This document shows, piece after piece, positions 8,484 to 18,724 of a DNA stretch of 64,000 nt (position 1 is its first letter; the number at the start of each line of letters is the position of its first letter). This DNA is from Paraglaciecola sp. L1A13. GTDB lineage: Bacteria > Pseudomonadota > Gammaproteobacteria > Enterobacterales > Alteromonadaceae. The stretch lies in contig NZ_CP047024.1 in the NCBI RefSeq assembly GCF_009796745.1, positions 2,170,001 to 2,234,000 on the forward strand, read 5' to 3'. The translations under genes were made by a program, and so were the position numbers. The notes under the pieces were generated by a model. The model did not search any database. It was not told where the DNA came from and saw only the letters and a program-made list of their open reading frames with translations.

Positions 8484-8505
8484 GACTCGCACTTAAGTGC
8501 GAGTC
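8484..8505. repeat. 22-bp perfect palindrome over the mltD stop codon
   Basis: Positions 8484-8505 form a perfect palindrome with central CTTAAG. It includes the TAA of mltD (minus strand) and lies 20 bp beyond the end of the plus-strand VOC gene. It could act as a shared transcription-end hairpin for the two converging genes, although there is no clear T-run on either side. Confidence 0.5.
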
Positions 8506-10175
8506 ACGTCCACCATAATTTTAAGCTTTTGACCGGGCTGAAGGTATTTATCTATATTGATTTGGTTCCAGCGCTGAATATCAGATACATTAACGTTGAA
8601 CCTATCCGCTATTCTTGCCAATGAATCGCCACCACGTACCGTGTAAGTTAACGTACGCATTACTGCATCACTGTGTTGACTCTTTCCTTTACCGTCTAAC
8701 CAAATAACAAGTTCTTTACCGGGACGCAGCGTATCGGCGGGCGCCATGCCATTCCACTTTGCTAGACTGCGCATATTTACTTTATATTTACGGCTGATGT
8801 CCCATATAGTATCGCCACTTTTCACTTTATGTTTGACTTGATAGGTGCCGCTTTTATGCTTTGACTGCGTGTCAGCTAATCGTTGGTCTTGTGATAACGA
8901 GTAAAAATCCATCGATTTAAGCGCCACCGGAATAACCAAGTATTTGCCCTCACGGATCATATTGCCCTTTAATTCATTTACCTGGCTAATAATGTCTGGC
9001 GTCGTATGATATTGATGTGCCAGTTTAAGCAAGCTATCACCACTTTTAATTTTATGCCGCACCCAATTCAAACGCTCTTTCGTGTCAGTTGCTGCAAGTG
9101 CCTCGCTAAATGCATCTACTTTGTCTACTGGCACCAATAGCTTAAACGGACCTTCTGGATCGGTTGCCCAGCGGTTATACCCGGGGTTTAGGGCATGGAG
9201 TTCTTCCACTGTTAAATTCGCCATATCGGCTGCAAGCGCTAAATCAATCTGTGAACCGACATCTACAATATCCGTCACTTTGTTATTTTCAATGACGGGC
9301 CAGCTGAATGCGTACTTTTCCGCGTCACGCAGAATATCGGCTAAGGCCAATAATTTTGGAACGTAAGCACGAGTTTCTCTTGGCAAATCTAGTGCCCAAT
9401 AATCCGTGTTTTTTCCTGCTTTTTTGTTCTTTTTAATGGCGCGCATTACGCGGCCTTCGCCACTGTTGTATGCCGCTAGTGCATGAAGCCAGTTACCATC
9501 AAACATTTCGTTAAGATAACGTAAATAAGCAATTGCACCGTCTGTCGATGCCATTACATCTCGGCGGCCGTCATACCACCAGGTTTGTTTCATGCCAAAC
9601 CGTTTGCCTGTTGCTGGCACAAATTGCCACATGCCAGCTGCGCGGCCATGAGAATACGCAAAGGGATCAAATGCACTTTCGACAATAGGTAGCAAGGCCA
9701 ATTCCAGTGGCATATTCTCGCTTTTTAAGCGTTCTACAATAAGATACAGAAAAGGCTTGGCTCGTTTGGCTACGCGCTGCATATACGAAGGGTGTTTTAA
9801 ATACCAATTACGCTGACTGGCAATGCGTTTGTTATCGTCATACTGTAGGGCAAGATTTTCACCTACATACTGCCAAACATCTAAGACAGCTACATCCTCA
9901 GGGATAGCTTCAGGCTCAATAATGACCTCAACTTCTTCTTCAGGATGAGTAATAGGGATGGTGCCTTCATCCGCAGCCTCGCAGTCGTATTCATCTTCCG
10001 CTCCCTCGCCTGATTGTTGGCAAGTACGCGCTATTTGTTGCGCTATTTCATGTTCCTGTTCGATTTGCTCGGCCATTTCTGGATGATGCTCTATCATTTG
10101 ACAAGCGGGTAAAAGCGCCACAAGAGATATGCATAACAAAGTTTTTATGCGCACTAAACGTTCCTTTTTATTCAT
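8493..10175 (-). CDS. mltD: Membrane-bound lytic murein transglycosylase D (MltD)
   Basis: This lipoprotein of about 560 residues cleaves peptidoglycan glycan strands with 1,6-anhydro product formation. The start MNKKERLVR gives a signal sequence ending in the lipobox LLPAC; an upstream in-frame start would overlap gloB. An acidic, Glu-rich linker (about residues 30-105) precedes the SLT domain, with the catalytic Glu in LPIVESAFDP, then GRAAGMWQFVPATG and ALAAYNSGEGRV. Three C-terminal LysM modules follow (KIKSGDSLLKLA, KVKSGDTIWDIS, TVRGGDSLARIA); E. coli MltD has two. The start is 10 nt after the gloB stop, so the two are probably co-transcribed, as in enterics. Confidence 0.95.
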   Translation of the reverse strand: MNKKERLVRIKTLLCISLVALLPACQMIEHHPEMAEQIEQEHEIAQQIARTCQQSGEGAEDEYDCEAADEGTIPITHPEEEVEVIIEPEAIPEDVAVLDVWQYVGENLALQYDDNKRIASQRNWYLKHPSYMQRVAKRAKPFLYLIVERLKSENMPLELALLPIVESAFDPFAYSHGRAAGMWQFVPATGKRFGMKQTWWYDGRRDVMASTDGAIAYLRYLNEMFDGNWLHALAAYNSGEGRVMRAIKKNKKAGKNTDYWALDLPRETRAYVPKLLALADILRDAEKYAFSWPVIENNKVTDIVDVGSQIDLALAADMANLTVEELHALNPGYNRWATDPEGPFKLLVPVDKVDAFSEALAATDTKERLNWVRHKIKSGDSLLKLAHQYHTTPDIISQVNELKGNMIREGKYLVIPVALKSMDFYSLSQDQRLADTQSKHKSGTYQVKHKVKSGDTIWDISRKYKVNMRSLAKWNGMAPADTLRPGKELVIWLDGKGKSQHSDAVMRTLTYTVRGGDSLARIADRFNVNVSDIQRWNQINIDKYLQPGQKLKIMVDVTRT

Positions 10176-10185
10176 TATTTTACGT

Positions 10186-10959
10186 TTAAAAATTGTCTTT
10201 CCAAGCCCGAATCGATGCAAATACGGCTTCAGGTGTCGGTAATATTTTGCCAGCGTAATGCTCGGCTTGGTGTTTTACTTCCGCGTTGTTAACACGTAAA
10301 AACGGATTTATCGCTTTTTGTTCGCTCATGGTCGAGGGCAGCGTAGGCTTCAAATCAACCCTTTGAGATTCGGCCCAACCTTTATAGTTCAATAGCGCCG
10401 CATTATTTGGCTCGACTGCTCGGGCAAACTTAACATTTGCCAAGGTGTACTCATGGGTACAATACACTTTTGTGTCATCAGGTAAGCTCATCAATCGATT
10501 GAGCGACTCATACATCTGACTCGGTGTACCTTCAAATAGTCTGCCACAGCCAGCAGAAAAAAGCGTATCGCCACAGAAAAGTCCGCATGAACCCACATAC
10601 GCAATGTGGTCTAGCGTGTGCCCTGGCACTTCAATAATAGCAAACTCAAGCCCTAATCCACCAAGTTCAATTTTATCACCATCGCTAACCCGCCTCGTTA
10701 TCGACTGAATTGCGGGATTTTGCGGCCCGTACACGTTTATACCGGCAAAGGCGTCAACTAAGTCATTCACACCACCAGTGTGATCACTATGATGATGAGT
10801 GATGAGTATGTCGGTTAACATGAGGTTATTGCGTTTACAATATTTGAGCACTGGTTTTGCATCACCAGGGTCAACAACTACGCAGGTTTCACCATTGGTT
10901 AGACACCAAATATAATTATCCTCGAATGCTTTAATAGGCCTAATTTTCAGGGATGACAT
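10186..10959 (-). CDS. gloB: Hydroxyacylglutathione hydrolase (glyoxalase II)
   Basis: This metallo-beta-lactamase-fold hydrolase of about 257 residues converts S-lactoylglutathione to D-lactate and glutathione, completing methylglyoxal detoxification. The start MSSLKIRPIKAFEDNYIWCL is chosen because GGAG lies 6 nt upstream; a longer in-frame extension has no family similarity. The binuclear metal motif THHHSDHTGG, the later ligands in VPGHTLDHIAYVG and GDTLFSAGCGRLFEG, and CTHEYTLAN are present, as is the C-terminal NPFLRVN of the glutathione-binding domain. It sits between mltD (downstream, same strand) and a divergent methyltransferase gene, the same arrangement as in E. coli. Confidence 0.96.
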   Translation of the reverse strand: MSSLKIRPIKAFEDNYIWCLTNGETCVVVDPGDAKPVLKYCKRNNLMLTDILITHHHSDHTGGVNDLVDAFAGINVYGPQNPAIQSITRRVSDGDKIELGGLGLEFAIIEVPGHTLDHIAYVGSCGLFCGDTLFSAGCGRLFEGTPSQMYESLNRLMSLPDDTKVYCTHEYTLANVKFARAVEPNNAALLNYKGWAESQRVDLKPTLPSTMSEQKAINPFLRVNNAEVKHQAEHYAGKILPTPEAVFASIRAWKDNF

Positions 10960-11114
10960 AACGATCTCCAGTAACAACAATGATAAAACAGTGTAAAGTA
11001 ATCCGACATTATACATATTCAAAACCTCAGTGCATGCACTAGTCTCACTATGCTGACTGTGAAAGGTGTAATATGTTGTTGCACATCTGATAAAAATAGG
11101 TCGTTATTGTATTG

Positions 11115-11864
11115 ATGAAACCAGCGTTATTAGACAAAAAACTCCGCTATCCTCGGTCTTGGTCGGTATTGCCCTCCGGTATTGAGCGTAAAGCTATTGT
11201 TGAAGCCGAACTTGACGAGATCACGCAACAGTTTTTTGGTTATCACCTCGTCAAAGTTGGAAATTTAAGCAGTGAACTTTCTTTGTCGAAATGTTCGATC
11301 AAACATTGCGTGAACATGGTAGCCAAAGAGCACGAAAACGCGAGTATGCGTTCTCTATCACGAGATATGGCCCTAAAAGAAAACAGTGTAGACGGTTTCG
11401 TATTGGCACATGAACTAGATTTTGCTCAAGATCCCCATCAAATTCTACGAGAGGTAGACAGAGCGATTATGCCAGACGGTGATTTGGTTATCGTTGGCTT
11501 TAATCCCTTGAGTTTGACGGGCTTGCGCAAGCTTGTTTGGTTTAATAGTCAAAGTTTGTTGCACGAAGCGCGTTTCTTCAGTGTGCCGAGGATAAAAGAT
11601 TGGCTACATCTACTTGGATTTGAAGTAACTCTTGTAAGGTATCGGCCCTATACAAAGCTATTTACCGCACGGCCAAACAATATTTTAATTCGCTGGTGTC
11701 AGCGCTTTTTACCTCAGTTGGCCAGTGTGTACATTATTGTGGCGAAAAAAAGAACGGTGCCTTTATCACCCATAAAACCAAAGTGGCAGCTTAAGCCTAA
11801 ATTTAGCACTGTAGGGGCAAGTATTCGTGCGGGAAATTTAAATAGCGAGAAGCCGCAAAACTAA
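11115..11864 (+). CDS. YafS-type SAM-dependent methyltransferase
   Basis: This 249-residue class I methyltransferase-like protein starts at MKPALLDKKLRYP; a TTG one codon earlier is also in frame. Recognisable elements are the DGFVLAHELDFAQDPHQ strand-helix motif, then LREVDRAIMPDGDLVIVGFN, as in the Methyltransf_11 family. The glycine-rich SAM motif I is weakly conserved (FFGYHLVKVGNLSSE). Divergence from gloB matches E. coli yafS, whose substrate is, to my knowledge, not established. The C-terminal 40 residues are basic and probably flexible. A terminator overlaps the stop codon. Confidence 0.85.
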   Translation: MKPALLDKKLRYPRSWSVLPSGIERKAIVEAELDEITQQFFGYHLVKVGNLSSELSLSKCSIKHCVNMVAKEHENASMRSLSRDMALKENSVDGFVLAHELDFAQDPHQILREVDRAIMPDGDLVIVGFNPLSLTGLRKLVWFNSQSLLHEARFFSVPRIKDWLHLLGFEVTLVRYRPYTKLFTARPNNILIRWCQRFLPQLASVYIIVAKKRTVPLSPIKPKWQLKPKFSTVGASIRAGNLNSEKPQN

Positions 11865-11906
11865 AAAAGCCTGCATCTGAGCTTTTAGCTTGGAAGCAGG
11901 CTTTTT
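11864..11906. terminator. Bidirectional intrinsic terminator
   Basis: An 11-bp perfect stem AAAAAGCCTGC/GCAGGCTTTTT encloses a 21-nt loop between the methyltransferase gene and the convergent metG gene. A/T runs on both sides allow termination in both directions. Confidence 0.9.
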
Positions 11907-11928
11907 ACTGTCGCTGTTTAGCGTGTGG

Positions 11929-13956
11929 TTATTTTACTTTCATACCTGGCTGGGCCCCTTCATGAGGCTCCATAATCCACAAGTCCTTTCCGCCAGGACC
12001 CGCAGCAAGTACCATTCCTTCGGATAAGCCAAATCGCATTTTACGCGGTGCTAAGTTTGCTACCATCACAGTCAATTTCCCTACTAAGTCTTCTGGCTGG
12101 TAAGCCGACTTTATACCAGCGAATACTTGACGAGTTTCGCCACCTAAATCTAATTCTAAGCGCAGTAATTTATCGGCCTTTTCTACGTGCTCAGCAACGA
12201 TAATTTTTGCTATACGTAAATCAATTTTCGCAAAATCATCAAATTCGATTGTTTCTGCAATAGGATCTTTTACCAGCGGACTGTTGGGGTCGAGTGTCAC
12301 CGTCGGCGCTAAGTTTTCTTTAGAGTCGTCAACCATGGCGTTAACCTTATCCATGTCTACGCGCTGCATCAGTGCTTTAAACTTATTGATCTCATGCCCG
12401 GTCAACACGCTTTGGGCGCTTGACCAGTTCAAATCATCATTAAAGAACGCTTCTGCTTGCTCGGCCAATTTCGGTACTACCGGCTTTAAATACACCATTA
12501 ATATGCGGAATAAGTTAATACCGAGTGAGCAAACGTCATGGGTGAATGCTTGTTGGCTTTCATCTTTGATGGTAACCCAAGGTGCGTTGGTATCAATAAA
12601 TTGGTTGGCTTTATCAGCTAACGCCATAATTTCACGTACGGCTTTATGATATTGACGCTCTTCAAATGCTTGACTAATACTAGCTTGAGCGTTTTGAAAT
12701 TCCGCAACTAACTCTGGCTCAAGGACATTTTCTGATAGCTTGCCATCGAAGCGCTTAGTAATAAAACTGGCACATCGGCTAGCGATATTAACGACTTTAC
12801 CTACTAAATCGGAATTCACTTTTTGCGCAAAATCTTCAAAGTTTAGGTCGATATCGCTGACGTTTGCTCCCAGTTTTGACGCAAAATAATAACGCAGATA
12901 CTCAGGATTTAGGTGCTCTAAATAGGTGCGACCTTTGATAAACGTACCTTTTGATTTCGACATTTTTGCACCATTTACGGTAACAAAACCATGCACGTTG
13001 ACTCCGGTCGGTTTTCTGAAACCGGCACCTTCAAGCATGGCTGGCCAAAACAAGCAGTGGAAGTAGGTAATGTCTTTACCAATGAAATGGTAGAGCTCGG
13101 CAGTGGAATCAGCTCCCCAATATTCATCAAAGTTTATACCAGTGCGGTCACATAGGTTTTTAAAGCTTGCCATGTAACCCACCGGGGCATCTACCCAAAC
13201 ATAGAAAAACTTGTTCGGTGCTCCAGGTATTTCAAACCCAAAGTAAGGCGCGTCACGACTGATATCCCATTGCTGTAGGCCTTTTTCAAACCATTCTTCT
13301 AGCTTATTGGTAATTTCACTTTGCAGCGCATCGCTTTTTAACCATGTATGCAACATGTCGGAAAACTGCGGTAAATCGAAGAAAAAGTGCTCTGAGTCTT
13401 TCAGCACAGGTGTCGCGCCAGAAACAACCGAACGAGGATTTTTCATTTCTGTTGGGTCGTATGTTGCACCACAGCTATCACAGCTGTCGCCGTTTTGATC
13501 TTCGGCACCACAGCTAGGGCAGGTACCTTTTACAAAACGATCAGGCAAGAACATGTTTTTTTCAGGATCGTAAAGTTGACTGATAGTGCGCTTTGAAATA
13601 TAACCCGCTTCATTGAGACGGTTATAAATCAGCTCAGAGAGTTCTTTATTTTCGTCACTGTGGGTGACGTGGTAATTATCGTATTCAACGAAGAAGTCGA
13701 GCAAATCTTGATGATGCTCTTCACGGGTACGTGCCACCATTTCTTCTGGGGTGATGCCAAGCTCTTGGGCTTTAAGCATAACGGGCGTACCATGTGCATC
13801 GTCGGCACATACACTGTATATTTCGTGGCCACACATTCGTTGAAAACGCGTCCATATATCCGTTTGAATATGCTCAAGAAGATGGCCTAAGTGAATGGAG
13901 CCATTTGCATAGGGAAGGGCGCTGGTAACAAGAATTTTACGTGGTTGTGACGACAT
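11929..13956 (-). CDS. metG: Methionyl-tRNA synthetase
   Basis: This 675-residue cytoplasmic enzyme charges tRNA-Met and initiator tRNA. It has the class Ia HIGH-type motif ([13 protein letters not shown]), the zinc knuckle [18 protein letters not shown] with four cysteines, the KMSKS loop ([11 protein letters not shown]), the anticodon-binding helical domain, and a C-terminal EMAP-II/Trbp111-like tRNA-binding domain ([20 protein letters not shown]) used for dimerisation. Length and domain order match E. coli MetG (677). It is divergent from apbC, the order conserved in enterics, and convergent with the yafS-type gene. Confidence 0.98.
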   Translation of the reverse strand: MSSQPRKILVTSALPYANGSIHLGHLLEHIQTDIWTRFQRMCGHEIYSVCADDAHGTPVMLKAQELGITPEEMVARTREEHHQDLLDFFVEYDNYHVTHSDENKELSELIYNRLNEAGYISKRTISQLYDPEKNMFLPDRFVKGTCPSCGAEDQNGDSCDSCGATYDPTEMKNPRSVVSGATPVLKDSEHFFFDLPQFSDMLHTWLKSDALQSEITNKLEEWFEKGLQQWDISRDAPYFGFEIPGAPNKFFYVWVDAPVGYMASFKNLCDRTGINFDEYWGADSTAELYHFIGKDITYFHCLFWPAMLEGAGFRKPTGVNVHGFVTVNGAKMSKSKGTFIKGRTYLEHLNPEYLRYYFASKLGANVSDIDLNFEDFAQKVNSDLVGKVVNIASRCASFITKRFDGKLSENVLEPELVAEFQNAQASISQAFEERQYHKAVREIMALADKANQFIDTNAPWVTIKDESQQAFTHDVCSLGINLFRILMVYLKPVVPKLAEQAEAFFNDDLNWSSAQSVLTGHEINKFKALMQRVDMDKVNAMVDDSKENLAPTVTLDPNSPLVKDPIAETIEFDDFAKIDLRIAKIIVAEHVEKADKLLRLELDLGGETRQVFAGIKSAYQPEDLVGKLTVMVANLAPRKMRFGLSEGMVLAAGPGGKDLWIMEPHEGAQPGMKVK

Positions 13957-14073
13957 GTTTATTTTGGTTTCTTCGTTTAATTAAAAAGGTCGCAAATGGT
14001 ATCTAAAATCAGCCGCCATTGCATTAGGTAAAAGCTACCTTAGCCAAATTCATCGTTATTTATGAGGAGTGTC

Positions 14074-15138
14074 ATGTTATTTAGTCGGTCTACCCCCGAG
14101 CATAAAGTGCACCAGTTAGTATCAAAAGAACTTGCGGCGCAGTTCGCGCTACCCGCGAAACAGATTGAATCTTGGATAACAGTGTCATCAAGGGATGTAC
14201 TGATCACGTTACCATTTGCGGCTGCTCAGCTTCACGATGCACTTATCGAGCGTATAACTGATGCCGCTAGTAAGCAAAAGCTGTCGTTGCAGCATGTCGT
14301 TATTGAAACCGAAATACCTGCGTCACCGACTAAGGTGAGCAAAGTAAACAAGATCAAGAATATTATTGCTATTGCATCAGGTAAAGGAGGGGTAGGTAAA
14401 TCGACTACCAGTGTTAACATCGCCTATGCTTTAATGGCTCAAGGCGCGAAAGTTGGTTTGTTAGATGCCGATATATACGGGCCATCGATCCCAATCATGT
14501 TAGGTAACACTGAGTCAACACCGGCGTCACGGGATGATAAGACCATTGTACCTTTCTCTGCACATGGCTTGGTAGCCAGTTCCATTGGTTATTTTGTGCC
14601 AGCAGAAAATGCTACCGTTTGGCGCGGCCCAATGGCCAGTAAAGCGCTTGAACAGTTGCTACGGGAAACCGACTGGCCGGAGTTGGACTATTTGATTGTC
14701 GATATGCCTCCTGGCACGGGAGACATTCAGCTTACGCTTGCCCAGCAAATACCTGTCAGTGCCGCGGTTATTGTCACGACGCCCCAAGACCTAGCAGTGG
14801 CCGACGCCGCCAAAGGCATTGCCATGTTTAATAAAGTGTCAGTGCCTGTACTGGGCTTGATAGAAAATATGAGTTTGTATATCTGCCCCAAGTGCGGCCA
14901 TCAGGAACATATTTTTGCAGAAAATGGTGGTGTTGATTTGGCCAAACGCAATAAGGTGCCTTTGTTAGGTCAGTTACCCCTTAACATTAAGATTCGCCGG
15001 TACACGGATAGCGGTACGCCGTTGCTGATAGCTGAGCCTAACGATCCTCTGAGTCAAGCATATATGGATTGTGCCACGGCGATATCAAAGCAGTTGTATC
15101 TAAATGGCTTGATGGACTTGCGTGTACAAAATATTTAA
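14074..15138 (+). CDS. apbC: Iron-sulfur cluster carrier protein ApbC (Mrp)
   Basis: This P-loop ATPase of about 354 residues carries and delivers [4Fe-4S] clusters. The N-terminal DUF59/FeS-assembly-like region is followed by the deviant Walker A motif ASGKGGVGKSTTSVN, the LLDADIYGPSIP motif, DMPPGTGDIQLT, and the cluster-binding CPKC motif. The start at the second ATG (MLFSRSTPEH) is preferred because GAGGAG lies immediately upstream, although the spacing (about 4 nt) is short; the first ATG has no ribosome-binding site. Divergent from metG and followed by dcd, as commonly seen in gammaproteobacteria. Confidence 0.95.
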   Translation: MLFSRSTPEHKVHQLVSKELAAQFALPAKQIESWITVSSRDVLITLPFAAAQLHDALIERITDAASKQKLSLQHVVIETEIPASPTKVSKVNKIKNIIAIASGKGGVGKSTTSVNIAYALMAQGAKVGLLDADIYGPSIPIMLGNTESTPASRDDKTIVPFSAHGLVASSIGYFVPAENATVWRGPMASKALEQLLRETDWPELDYLIVDMPPGTGDIQLTLAQQIPVSAAVIVTTPQDLAVADAAKGIAMFNKVSVPVLGLIENMSLYICPKCGHQEHIFAENGGVDLAKRNKVPLLGQLPLNIKIRRYTDSGTPLLIAEPNDPLSQAYMDCATAISKQLYLNGLMDLRVQNI

Positions 15139-15215
15139 AAACGTTGAACATAGGGCCCTAGCTACGCATAATTGCGCGGTATTCATCTGAAACCTTATCA
15201 CTGAGTTAAAAAATT

Positions 15216-15812
15216 ATGCGTTTGTGCGACAAAGATATTCTGGCCTACCTGAAAGACGGCAAAATCAATATCACCCCTGAGCCGGATTATGCTGAGATAA
15301 GTGGTGTAACCGTCGATATACGATTAGGTAACAAATTTCGTGTTTTTAATGAGCACCAAGCGCCTTATATCGACTTAAGTGGCCCTAAAGCACAGGTACA
15401 AGAAGCACTTAATACCGTGATGAGCGATGAAATAAACGTGGGCCCTGATAAGTCATTCTTCCTACACCCTGGAGAGCTCGCTCTGGCAGTAACACTTGAG
15501 TCAGTGACCTTACCCGGCAATATTGTAGGTTGGCTCGATGGCCGCTCTTCTTTGGCGCGTTTAGGGTTAATGGTGCACGTCACTGCGCATCGAATTGACC
15601 CCGGTTGGTCAGGTAATATTGTCCTAGAATTTTTCAACAGCGGTAAATTACCACTGGCGTTAAAGCCTGGTATGAAAATCGGTGCTCTTAGTTTTGAAGT
15701 TATGTCAGATTTCGCAGACAAGCCTTATAATGCTCGTGCTGATGCCAAGTACAAGAATCAAGAAGGTGCTACGGCTAGCCGCATTAGCGGTGATGACAAA
15801 TCGGACCGTTAA
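15216..15812 (+). CDS. dcd: dCTP deaminase
   Basis: This 198-residue enzyme deaminates dCTP to dUTP, feeding dTTP synthesis. Characteristic motifs are [40 protein letters not shown] and [19 protein letters not shown], the last holding the catalytic Glu in VLEF. Length matches E. coli Dcd (193). It lies 77 nt after apbC on the same strand and may be co-transcribed. No intrinsic terminator is evident between the two genes. Confidence 0.97.
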   Translation: MRLCDKDILAYLKDGKINITPEPDYAEISGVTVDIRLGNKFRVFNEHQAPYIDLSGPKAQVQEALNTVMSDEINVGPDKSFFLHPGELALAVTLESVTLPGNIVGWLDGRSSLARLGLMVHVTAHRIDPGWSGNIVLEFFNSGKLPLALKPGMKIGALSFEVMSDFADKPYNARADAKYKNQEGATASRISGDDKSDR

Positions 15813-15881
15813 CAAAACATGCTGACTATTCGTTAATTTAATCCTCTCACAATTTGAAGCAGGCTAGGCTGGGCAATATCG

Positions 15882-16805
15882 CTAGCCATCCTCTTTTAGG
15901 CCTTTTGACGAGACACTGATTTTCTGCGACCTAACGGCCCCAGGGCTGACACCCAGTACACGTTTAAACGCTTTAGAAAATGATGACTCGTTGTCATAAC
16001 CACAGGCTAATGCCGCGTGCAATGTTGATACGTTTTCATCTGCAAGCATGCTATAGGCCAAGCCTAAACGCCACTGAGTGACGTACTCCATAGGAGATTG
16101 CTGCACTACCGATTTAAACAGTTCATTAAACCCTGCCCGAGACATAAAGCATTGCTGTGCAAGCAGTTCAATCGTCCATTTTCTGTTGGGTGTACTGTGT
16201 ATCGCTTTGATGGCTGCGCTTAATTTAGGGTGGGCTGTGGCTGCAAGTACGCCACTATCGTTGGGTAGATGTTGTCGGAAAATAATCGCTAATATGGCCT
16301 CAGCGATACGGCCCATTATCAGTTCAGAGCCTTTATTTGCATGCTTAGACTCGTCTAGTAAGGCATCAAGCAGGTAATGTAGCCCGGTAGGCGAGCCGCC
16401 CAATGTTTGATTCTTGATAATAATGGTTTGAGGCAAGTGTGCTGTAATACTGCTAACCAGAGGATGATTATGGCTAAAATAACCACACACCAGACCTGTG
16501 GCAGTTGTGTCTGCACCGTTTGTATAATCTTGAGATGGCGAGCTATTAACCGCTGATGAGGAGTGAGCTTCGCCGCTAATAACGTGCTCGCTATCATTAG
16601 GAAATAATACTATATCCCCTTGCGACAACTTGGTTATCTCTTTATTGCCCGGCAGCGTCAAATAACAGTTACCGTGACTCACCACATGAAAATTCATATA
16701 GTGTGTTCCAGAGGTGTTGATTGCCCAACTACCGCAGTATTGTCCGTTGTGGAATATGTTGGCAGAGACTTTAAAAGTGGAAAATAACTGTTTTAATACA
16801 TCCAT
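15882..16805 (-). CDS. AraC-family transcriptional regulator with cupin sensor
   Basis: This 307-residue regulator has an N-terminal cupin-type sensor (about 1-150; GTHYMNFHVVSHGNCYLTLPG and LSQGDIVLFPNDSEHV, as in the cupin_6/AraC group) and a C-terminal pair of HTH motifs (IELLAQQCFMSRAGFNELFK and ALACGYDNESSFSKAFKRV, ending VLGVSPGAVR). These regulators typically respond to small molecules or stress. It is divergent from the YHS-protein gene with 113 bp between starts, so control of that gene is the simplest hypothesis. A serine/alanine-rich insertion (SAVNSSPSQDYTNGAD) lies between sensor strands. Confidence 0.92.
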   Translation of the reverse strand: MDVLKQLFSTFKVSANIFHNGQYCGSWAINTSGTHYMNFHVVSHGNCYLTLPGNKEITKLSQGDIVLFPNDSEHVISGEAHSSSAVNSSPSQDYTNGADTTATGLVCGYFSHNHPLVSSITAHLPQTIIIKNQTLGGSPTGLHYLLDALLDESKHANKGSELIMGRIAEAILAIIFRQHLPNDSGVLAATAHPKLSAAIKAIHSTPNRKWTIELLAQQCFMSRAGFNELFKSVVQQSPMEYVTQWRLGLAYSMLADENVSTLHAALACGYDNESSFSKAFKRVLGVSPGAVRSQKISVSSKGLKEDG

Positions 16806-16918
16806 AGACGTTTTGACATAACCTTTGGTTTTGCAGACATAGTGATGAAAAGCATCACGACCTATACTTTTCCCCGTTGACTACTTCAGTCCTGAATATC
16901 TAAAACGAGGAAATAAAA

Positions 16919-17386
16919 ATGAAAAATCTATTCGTCCTAAAATCTATTTTTACCGCAGTAGCTATCACTGTTTCTAGCTTAAGCTTTGCGGGTGTCGACA
17001 CGCAAACTGACAGTAACGACGTAATTTTAGCGGGACACGATGCAGTTGCTTATTTCACACAAAATAAACCGGTGTTAGGTAAATCTGAGTTCACTGCTGT
17101 ACACAATGACGCTATATATCGTTTTAGCAATGCCGACAACCGCGATGCATTTAACAGCAATCCTGAAAAATACGCACCGGCTTATGGTGGGTACTGCGCC
17201 TTCGGTACAACCTTTGGTAAAAAGTTTGAAATCGATGGCAAGGCGTTTGAAATTGTCGATGGCACACTTTACGTAAATAAAAATCTTGAAGTCTACCAAG
17301 CGTGGGAAAAAGATATTCCTAAGCACTTAGTTGAAGCGCAAGAGCAGTGGCCTAACATTGAATTCACGCCGAGCGAACAGCTCTAG
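16919..17386 (+). CDS. Exported YHS-domain protein
   Basis: This 155-residue protein has a signal peptide (about 1-24, ending SLSFAG) and a YHS domain: VILAGHDAVAYFTQNKPVLG, YRFSNADNRDAFNSNPEKYAP, and AYGGYCAFGTTFGKKFE. YHS domains are thought to bind metal through the conserved Cys and His residues, and occur near copper- and heavy-metal-handling proteins. The length and the tail (EVYQAWEKDIPKHLVEAQ) match the stand-alone periplasmic YHS family seen in marine gammaproteobacteria. GAGGAA precedes the ATG. The gene is divergent from an AraC regulator and ends at a clear terminator, so it is monocistronic. Confidence 0.9.
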   Translation: MKNLFVLKSIFTAVAITVSSLSFAGVDTQTDSNDVILAGHDAVAYFTQNKPVLGKSEFTAVHNDAIYRFSNADNRDAFNSNPEKYAPAYGGYCAFGTTFGKKFEIDGKAFEIVDGTLYVNKNLEVYQAWEKDIPKHLVEAQEQWPNIEFTPSEQL

Positions 17387-17420
17387 TCGACGTGTTGTGA
17401 TTGTATTTACACTTGATCTT

Positions 17421-17443
17421 AAACCCCATTTACTTGGGGTTTT
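17421..17443 (+). terminator. Intrinsic terminator of the YHS gene
   Basis: An 8-bp stem AAACCCCA/TGGGGTTT with a 6-nt loop is followed by TTTTG, 35 bp after the stop codon. Confidence 0.85.
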
Positions 17444-17762
17444 GCTTATATCCCATGTTGGTTTTTGTCCCTCGCTACAGCGGAATCACAAATAGCACCT
17501 TAAAATGTAAACCTATCATCGTCTGCGTCGAACATATGACCGGAGTTGAGGATCTATCCATTCACGATATCAAGTGTTTTTTTAATCTGCGTACTTGCTG
17601 AATAGGCTAGAGCACGAGGCCATCCAAGAGAGTAATGCGCGAATAGTGGGAGAATATGACGTGAATTACAGCAAGTTTGTTTAACAAATAAGCGAACAGA
17701 CAAATCAAAGTACATTTCTCATTGCAAAAAATCCAAACTGCCGTAATATGCGGCTCCTCGGT

Positions 17763-17839
<77 letters not shown>

Positions 17840-18178
17840 ATTAATACTTTATCCACACCCTCTATGCTGGTTCCTGTCTTTTATCCATTCTATACACGTT
17901 ATTTCCTGTCAATCGACAATGTGCTTTATATTTTATTGTTAGCTAATTCATTGTACTTTTTGTGATTACGAATTTTTTGTCGAACTGGTAGGTGTTTAAA
18001 CATCAATGATGTGCAAAAAACGCTGGGATTTAGGCGCGTTTAGGAAAGCTGTTCAGCAAATTTTACTTCCTGATTGATGTCTGTTTTAGATCTGTGAGAA
18101 TCTAACCGCTTGGCACTCACCATAATTTTAGTAAGTGCATAGATTAGGCTGTTTTTCAAAAGCCAAAAATAGCCATGT

Positions 18179-18568
18179 CTAAGTCTGCCGCGGGGCTATA
18201 TGTGCATTGGTGATCTGGTGCAAAGAAGCTAATGGCGTTTTGCCAGCGATGTCCCTCAGTAGCTCATTTCGAGAATTCAGCTTGTAAAGGATATGTGTAT
18301 CATCGGCTCCCTTGATACGTTTAGTTTTACATTCGATTATATGCAGCTTTTTATTCATAATGGCGACGGTATCCAACTCGTTTTTAACTGTCTTGGCGTC
18401 TACTAGGTGATCTATTTGCTTACATTGTTGACGGTATGCTTGAGTTCCAGCATTAATAAACTTATGACTCGCAATAGCGGATTGGGCAATCGGGCCTAAG
18501 GACAGTCGTAGGATATTCGCTAAGCGAACAGATATGGGTTGCAAACGAGTCGGGCATGTTAATTCATC
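18179..18568 (-). pseudogene. Decayed fragment, DUF1887/Card1-like nuclease domain
   Basis: An open stretch of about 129 codons lies between two stops with no ATG at its head; the only available start is a TTG. Its second half reads KNELDTVAIMNKKLHIIECKTKR in two blocks, then ILYKLNSRNELLRDIAGK. This resembles the PD-(D/E)xK nuclease part of DUF1887/Card1/Can2-type proteins (as in V. cholerae VC1899), with Asp in NELD and Glu/Lys in ECK. The family is about 350-400 residues, so the N-terminal CARF-like half is missing. The same frame stays open upstream as a 34-codon piece (18569-18673) ending in TAA. The family call rests on motif recall and is moderate. Confidence 0.5.
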
Positions 18569-18724
18569 TTAGTCCGTTGGGGTAGAATCGAGCCAGAGGT
18601 TAAGATGACAAAGTGTATCCTCTAGAAATGACTTATCTTGAATGGGGCGATATGGTGAAAACTCTAAACGCATAGCGGGTTGTTTGTCTTATAAGATTCA
18701 AACACTACGGACATACCAAGCTAC

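Noticed and set aside
17840..18724. An integrated mobile element after tRNA-Pro
   Set aside because: No integrase gene, insertion sequence or duplicated tRNA 3' end was seen in this interval; only the decayed fragment supports past insertion.
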